A stretch of 64,000 nt of DNA from assembly GCA_900315595.1 (NCBI GenBank), contig OMZQ01000013.1, positions 1 through 64,000 of the forward strand. The letters are read 5' to 3'. Source of the stretch: an uncultured Eubacteriales bacterium. Lineage in GTDB: Bacteria > Bacillota > Clostridia > Oscillospirales > Oscillospiraceae. Position 1 is the first letter of the stretch; each line of letters starts with the position of its first letter. Shown in pieces: positions 60,672 to 64,000 of the stretch. A program made the position numbers and the translations under genes. A model generated the notes under the pieces. That model saw nothing but the letters and a program-made list of their open reading frames with translations, had not been told where the DNA came from and ran no database searches.

Positions 60672-61298
60672 ATGTCCTATGACAAGGCTCTGGTGGCGGG
60701 CAAGCTACGCCGCTGGGAAAAGTATCTGAACGCTTATCATCTGCCGCGTTGGGAGGAGATCCCCGACTTCGGCCTGTATATGGAGCAGCTCATCGTCCTG
60801 CTCAAGCAGCATTTGGATTATCTGCCGCCTGAGCTCAAGGAGGAGCAGTTCATCACCGCCTCCACGATCAACAACTACGTTCGGACCCGGATCATGCCGG
60901 AGCCGGTCAAAAAGCGCTACTACCGCGTTCATATCGCCTATCTGCTGATCATCTGCACGCTCAAGCAGGGGCTCTCGATCGCCCTGATCCGGAAGCTGAT
61001 GCCGATGGGGATCTCCGACGAGGAGGTCCGCGCCCGCTACGACAGCTACGCGCAGCGGCACCAGCTTGCAGCCAGCTTCTTCATCGAGCAGGTCCGCCGC
61101 GCAGCCGGTCCGATTCTGAGCCACGAGGACCGCGACCGCTACAGCGTGGAATCCACCGAGGAGCTGATCGTCGCCTCCGCGATGATCGGAGGGCTTTCCC
61201 GCCTGCTGGCGGAGAAGCTCCTGCTGCTGGAGGGCAAGGATCTCTCCAACGGCGGGAGTATCGCCGAGCACGGTCAGGCGTCGGAACAAAAGGATTGA
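60672..61298 (+). CDS. DUF1836 domain-containing protein
   Basis: The 208-residue product has LPRWEEIPDFGLYMEQLIVLL, FITASTINNYVRTRIMPEPVKKRYYRVHIAYLLIICTLKQ, typical of DUF1836, which includes a MerR-like helix-turn-helix. It is a presumed cytoplasmic DNA-binding protein of unknown target. GGAAGTGGGCGA precedes the ATG. It is divergent from the hemolysin III-type gene, and the operator at 60553 lies in the region between them. Confidence 0.85.
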   Translation: MSYDKALVAGKLRRWEKYLNAYHLPRWEEIPDFGLYMEQLIVLLKQHLDYLPPELKEEQFITASTINNYVRTRIMPEPVKKRYYRVHIAYLLIICTLKQGLSIALIRKLMPMGISDEEVRARYDSYAQRHQLAASFFIEQVRRAAGPILSHEDRDRYSVESTEELIVASAMIGGLSRLLAEKLLLLEGKDLSNGGSIAEHGQASEQKD

Positions 61299-61323
61299 CT
61301 TTTCGCCCTGCCGTATTTACAAT
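61295..61323 (+). promoter_or_regulatory. Promoter of the degV gene
   Basis: TTGACT (61295-61300), 17-bp spacer, TACAAT (61318-61323). It overlaps the last bases of the DUF1836 gene. Confidence 0.7.
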
Positions 61324-61394
61324 AAGCGATACGAAACAGACTCTTCTGCACCTCATCACTGCGCGGCATTTCCGCCGGGAAAGGACACCGTAAT

Positions 61395-62255
61395 ATGCCA
61401 TCGAAGATCATCATCACCAGCGACAGCACCACCGACCTCTCCCCTGCCCTGCGCGAGCGCTATGGAATTCAGTTGATGCCCCTGGGCATCAATCTCAACG
61501 ACAAGGAATACACCGACGGGATCGATATCGATCCCGAAATGATCTATGAAAACTACCGCCGCAATAAAACCCTCCCCAAGACGGCCGCGCCGAATTTGGA
61601 GGACTGCTCCGCCTTCTTCCGCCGCTTCACCGAGCAGGGCTTCAGCGTCGTCCACTTCACGATCAGCTCGGAGATGTCCTCCACCTACCAGAACAGCGTG
61701 ATCGCAGCCCAGGATTTTGACGACGTTCACGTGGTCGATACCCAAAACCTCTCCACGGGCGGCGGCCTTCTGGTCATTCGGGCCGCTGAGCTGGCGCAGA
61801 AGGGCCTCTCCGCCGGGGAGATCGCCCGCGATTGCCGGGCGCTGGCCCCCTTCGTGGACGCCTCCTTCGTCATTGACAGCCTGGAATTCCTGCACAAGGG
61901 CGGACGCTGCTCCGGCGTTGCCATGCTCGGCGCGAATCTGATGAACTTCAAGCCCTGCATCGTCGTGAAGGACGGCAAGATGTCCGTGGGCAAGAAGTAT
62001 CGCGGAAAATTCGATCAAGTCCTGCTGAAATACCTCGCCGACCGCGTCGGCGACGCCTCCGATATCGTCCCCGACCACGTTTTCATCACCCATGCCGGCT
62101 GCGACGACGCCGTGGTGGACGCCTGTCTGGCAAAGCTGAAAACCCTTGGCGACTTCAAGGAGATCCACGTGACCCGCGCCGGCTGCACCGTTTCCTCCCA
62201 CTGCGGACGCAACACGCTGGGCGTGCTCTTCATCCGAACCCACCCGATCAACTGA
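61395..62255 (+). CDS. DegV family protein (fatty-acid binding)
   Basis: The 286-residue product has KIIITSDSTTDLSPALRERYGI at the start, TKTAAPNLED-like LPKTAAPNLEDCSAFF, VHFTISSEMSSTYQNSV (ligand-contacting Ser), and IDSLEFLHKGGRCSGVAMLGANLMNFKPCI. DegV/FakB proteins bind fatty acids for the FakA kinase or transport. GGAAAGGAC precedes the ATG. A long hairpin follows at 62333. Confidence 0.92.
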   Translation: MPSKIIITSDSTTDLSPALRERYGIQLMPLGINLNDKEYTDGIDIDPEMIYENYRRNKTLPKTAAPNLEDCSAFFRRFTEQGFSVVHFTISSEMSSTYQNSVIAAQDFDDVHVVDTQNLSTGGGLLVIRAAELAQKGLSAGEIARDCRALAPFVDASFVIDSLEFLHKGGRCSGVAMLGANLMNFKPCIVVKDGKMSVGKKYRGKFDQVLLKYLADRVGDASDIVPDHVFITHAGCDDAVVDACLAKLKTLGDFKEIHVTRAGCTVSSHCGRNTLGVLFIRTHPIN

Positions 62256-62332
62256 CGTGCTTGTGCGCGGGCGCATTTACCGAGGCTGATCAGGAAGTAT
62301 TCTGAAAGATCGTCCCGGAATTTTGAGGCAAA

Positions 62333-62380
62333 GCAAACGCCTGTAGTTCAACCGAAAGCGGTTGTTCTACAGGCGTTTGC
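62333..62380. terminator. Long imperfect hairpin after degV
   Basis: Arms of 14 bp (62333-62346 with 62367-62380), a TT/TT internal loop, then 6 bp (CAACCG/CGGTTG) around AAAG. Downstream is CGTATTTATG, a weak T run, so it may be a terminator or a small mobile palindrome. Confidence 0.6.
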
Positions 62381-62650
62381 CGTATTTATGATACGTTGTT
62401 TTCAGCCACTGTACAAACGGACTGCCGTTGGATTTGTTTTCCCGCTTCCGGCGGAGGACGCCGTAGATGTTTTCCCGACAGGACAGGGCGGGGATCAGAT
62501 GGCAGCATTGAAAGCTCTCTCTATGGGCAAAGCTCTGGTCTGACAATCAACCATCTGAAAAGAAGCAGGAAGGACTGAACAATCATAAACCCAAAGCAGA
62601 CTGAAAGGAGGCCTGTATGTGCTATCGTTCGAAGATATCCGGAGATTCAT
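62381..62650. other. Non-coding stretch
   Basis: No gene is supported. A 60-codon frame (62396-62578) has Arg/Cys-rich low-quality sequence and no ribosome binding site; it may be a decayed gene. Confidence 0.5.
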
Positions 62651-63700
62651 TCATTGAGCACAGGAAATGAGTCCGAATGACTCAATCTTCTCTGCTCCCT
62701 CAGAGCTTTGCAGCCATCGAATGACAGATCTTGCGCTGTGGTCTTCCGGGAGATCTTTTCGGACAACGGCATAATACCCGTCGCTCAGCGGATAGATGCC
62801 GTCAGCAATACTCTGTCTTGTCGGCACAACGCCCTCAAAAGCAAGTATCTTCAAATCTTCGCCGATTCCGGTGATTTTATTCACGTTTTCCAGATAAGAA
62901 TAGAGTGTATAACCAAGCGCATAGCTGTCAGTCGGTTCACCGCTCAGTCCGCCGTTATGATAGGACGCAACCTGCTGCAGCATACCTTCCATGGTCAGCT
63001 CTACGTAGTTGTTCTCAATTTCAGGGTCCATTGGTTCATGATGCAGGATCAGATTATCCATCTGAGACTGACTTCCGCTATCCGCATTTCGACAGATCGG
63101 CACCAGCTTACGGTCCGGACCGCCAAGGTCGCTCCAATTCGGAATCGCATTTTTCAGATAGATGCTGCGAACCTGATCTTCAGTAATGTTTTCCGCAGAA
63201 TTCTCTTTGGGCGTAATAAAAATCAGTGCCTCAGCGGCAATTTTATGAAACTCTAACTCCACACCGGCTTCCTCGGCTTCTCGCAAAATCTCTTCCGAAG
63301 CATAAGGAACGAAAATCAAATCAACATCTCCGTTCATCAAGAGATGATAGGAAGGGACTGTTTTGGACGCATTCCGCGGGAAGAGCGCTTCATAGGCAGC
63401 AGTATCAGGCTGCACCATTGCCGTCCATACCGCCTGTACGATTCCCAGCGTCGACGTGGAGCCGTCGATCTTCGGATAATTCTCCGCCGTGATACCGAAT
63501 TGCTCCGCCAATGGCGTCATGGAGAAGGCTGGCTCCTCGCTGTCGGTCGGCGTGACACTGCTGCTTGACGCGTCCACAGACGTGGAAGCAGGCAGCAATG
63601 CCGGTTTCGACGTCTGGACGCATGAAGCAAGCAACAGGCATAACGCAAAAATAACGAAAACAGGCGCCAAATATCTAAGCGCAGAGTGTGTTTTTTTCAT
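62651..63700 (-). CDS. Lipoprotein with phosphate-binding-protein-like (PBP) domain
   Basis: The 349-residue product has the lipoprotein signal FALCLLLASC (lipobox at about 24-27), a Ser/Thr-rich linker (ASTSVDASSSSVTPTDSEEP), and a PBP2-like fold. Its signatures are YPKIDGSTSTLGIVQAVWTAM (phosphate-binding-type GSTS loop), VDLIFVPYASEEI, and DSGSQSQMDNLI. It resembles PstS-type substrate-binding proteins. No transporter genes lie beside it. GGAGG precedes the ATG. Base composition is lower in GC than the preceding genes, which suggests a different origin. Confidence 0.82.
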   Translation of the reverse strand: MKKTHSALRYLAPVFVIFALCLLLASCVQTSKPALLPASTSVDASSSSVTPTDSEEPAFSMTPLAEQFGITAENYPKIDGSTSTLGIVQAVWTAMVQPDTAAYEALFPRNASKTVPSYHLLMNGDVDLIFVPYASEEILREAEEAGVELEFHKIAAEALIFITPKENSAENITEDQVRSIYLKNAIPNWSDLGGPDRKLVPICRNADSGSQSQMDNLILHHEPMDPEIENNYVELTMEGMLQQVASYHNGGLSGEPTDSYALGYTLYSYLENVNKITGIGEDLKILAFEGVVPTRQSIADGIYPLSDGYYAVVRKDLPEDHSARSVIRWLQSSEGAEKIESFGLISCAQ

Positions 63701-63773
63701 TTTGTTTCCTCCATATGATAACTCAAGGAATGTAGATAAACGTGCAACAAAAATGATGCTTTGTTTTTCGTTT

Positions 63774-64000
63774 TCAACTGACAGCTGTGGGCGGGATAAA
63801 TTTCCATGATTTAGTGATGTGCAGTGTTCTAAATCTATAAATAGTGGAATTGAATTTGCTTAGCGATACATTATTTAACTCCTTGGAGTGAGCACATACT
63901 GTAATATTTGCTAGCGTTCTTGATCCATTCGTCCCTGTAACCCCCACAACTACAAACGAGTGATCATATGTCCCATTGTTATCCCAGTCGACTTGAATAA
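63774..64000 (-). CDS. 3' end of an amidase-domain (Amidase_6-like) gene, cut by the window edge
   Basis: The final ~74 residues read IQVDWDNNGTYDHSFVVVG, then NITVCAHSKELNNVSLSKF and FRTLHITKSWKF, matching the C-terminal end of secreted putative amidase domains. These have a GDVIQ.DWDxDGxxDHS motif and a catalytic His. The stop is at 63776-63774. The gene begins beyond base 64000. The stretch is AT-rich relative to the backbone. Confidence 0.72.
   Translation of the reverse strand, partial: IQVDWDNNGTYDHSFVVVGVTGTNGSRTLANITVCAHSKELNNVSLSKFNSTIYRFRTLHITKSWKFIPPTAVS

Noticed and set aside
62396..62578. Plus-strand 60-codon frame
   Set aside because: Arg/Cys-rich composition, no ribosome binding site, no homology I recognise.

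Overview
The window looks like chromosome from a GC-rich, Gram-positive, low-redox gut Clostridia lineage (Oscillospiraceae/Ruminococcaceae-like). Evidence: strong GGAGG ribosome binding sites, sigma-A promoters with 17-bp spacing, a CIRCE operator before htpG, S-layer-homology (SLH) proteins, a FeoA-FeoA-FeoB iron locus, YfhO and LtaS-like envelope proteins, a CarD regulator and DUF1836/DegV genes. The species cannot be named from the sequence alone.

Bases 1 to about 8,640 are AT-rich accessory DNA. They carry a retron-type reverse transcriptase with an overlapping accessory gene at the left edge, small genes with DNA-binding features and a repeated 17-bp operator palindrome, an XRE regulator facing a consensus promoter/operator, and a large DUF4297-STAND protein that resembles Avs/Cap4-type phage defence but lacks its P-loop. 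That last gene is flanked by an intact and a frameshifted copy of one small gene. The region ends at a tRNA-Leu(UAA) whose 5' half is left at 8622-8662, next to a complete element-side tRNA-Leu and iterated inverted repeats. This reads as the right end of an integrated element; its other end and integrase would lie left of the window.

From about 8,640 on, the sequence is GC-rich chromosomal backbone: DUF2975 membrane protein plus YozG-like regulator, carD, prmA, a DUF4015-like protein, then a three-gene TerB / DUF2791 ATPase / DEAD-box helicase operon matching the Shango antiphage system (12,670-17,757). After it come a free-standing YcaO protein, a secreted NlpC/P60-like SLH protein, a nitroreductase, and a two-component system with a lipoprotein and an ABC transporter (23,470-29,213).

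Five tRNA genes (Val, Asp, Phe, Gly, Cys) lie on the minus strand at 29,254-29,724, followed by htpG, a lipoprotein/transglutaminase pair, a two-gene chromate transporter, two LtaS-like sulfatases (36,120-38,615 and 54,613-56,799), a MATE pump, an exonuclease, paired zinc-ribbon membrane proteins and YfhO. The block 47,008-51,185 holds rsmA, a radical SAM protein, tatD and prfC. The feo locus follows with DtxR-like operator motifs, then murA, an rRNA methyltransferase, a hemolysin III-type protein, DUF1836 and DegV proteins, a phosphate-binding-like lipoprotein, and the 3' end of an amidase-domain gene at the right edge.
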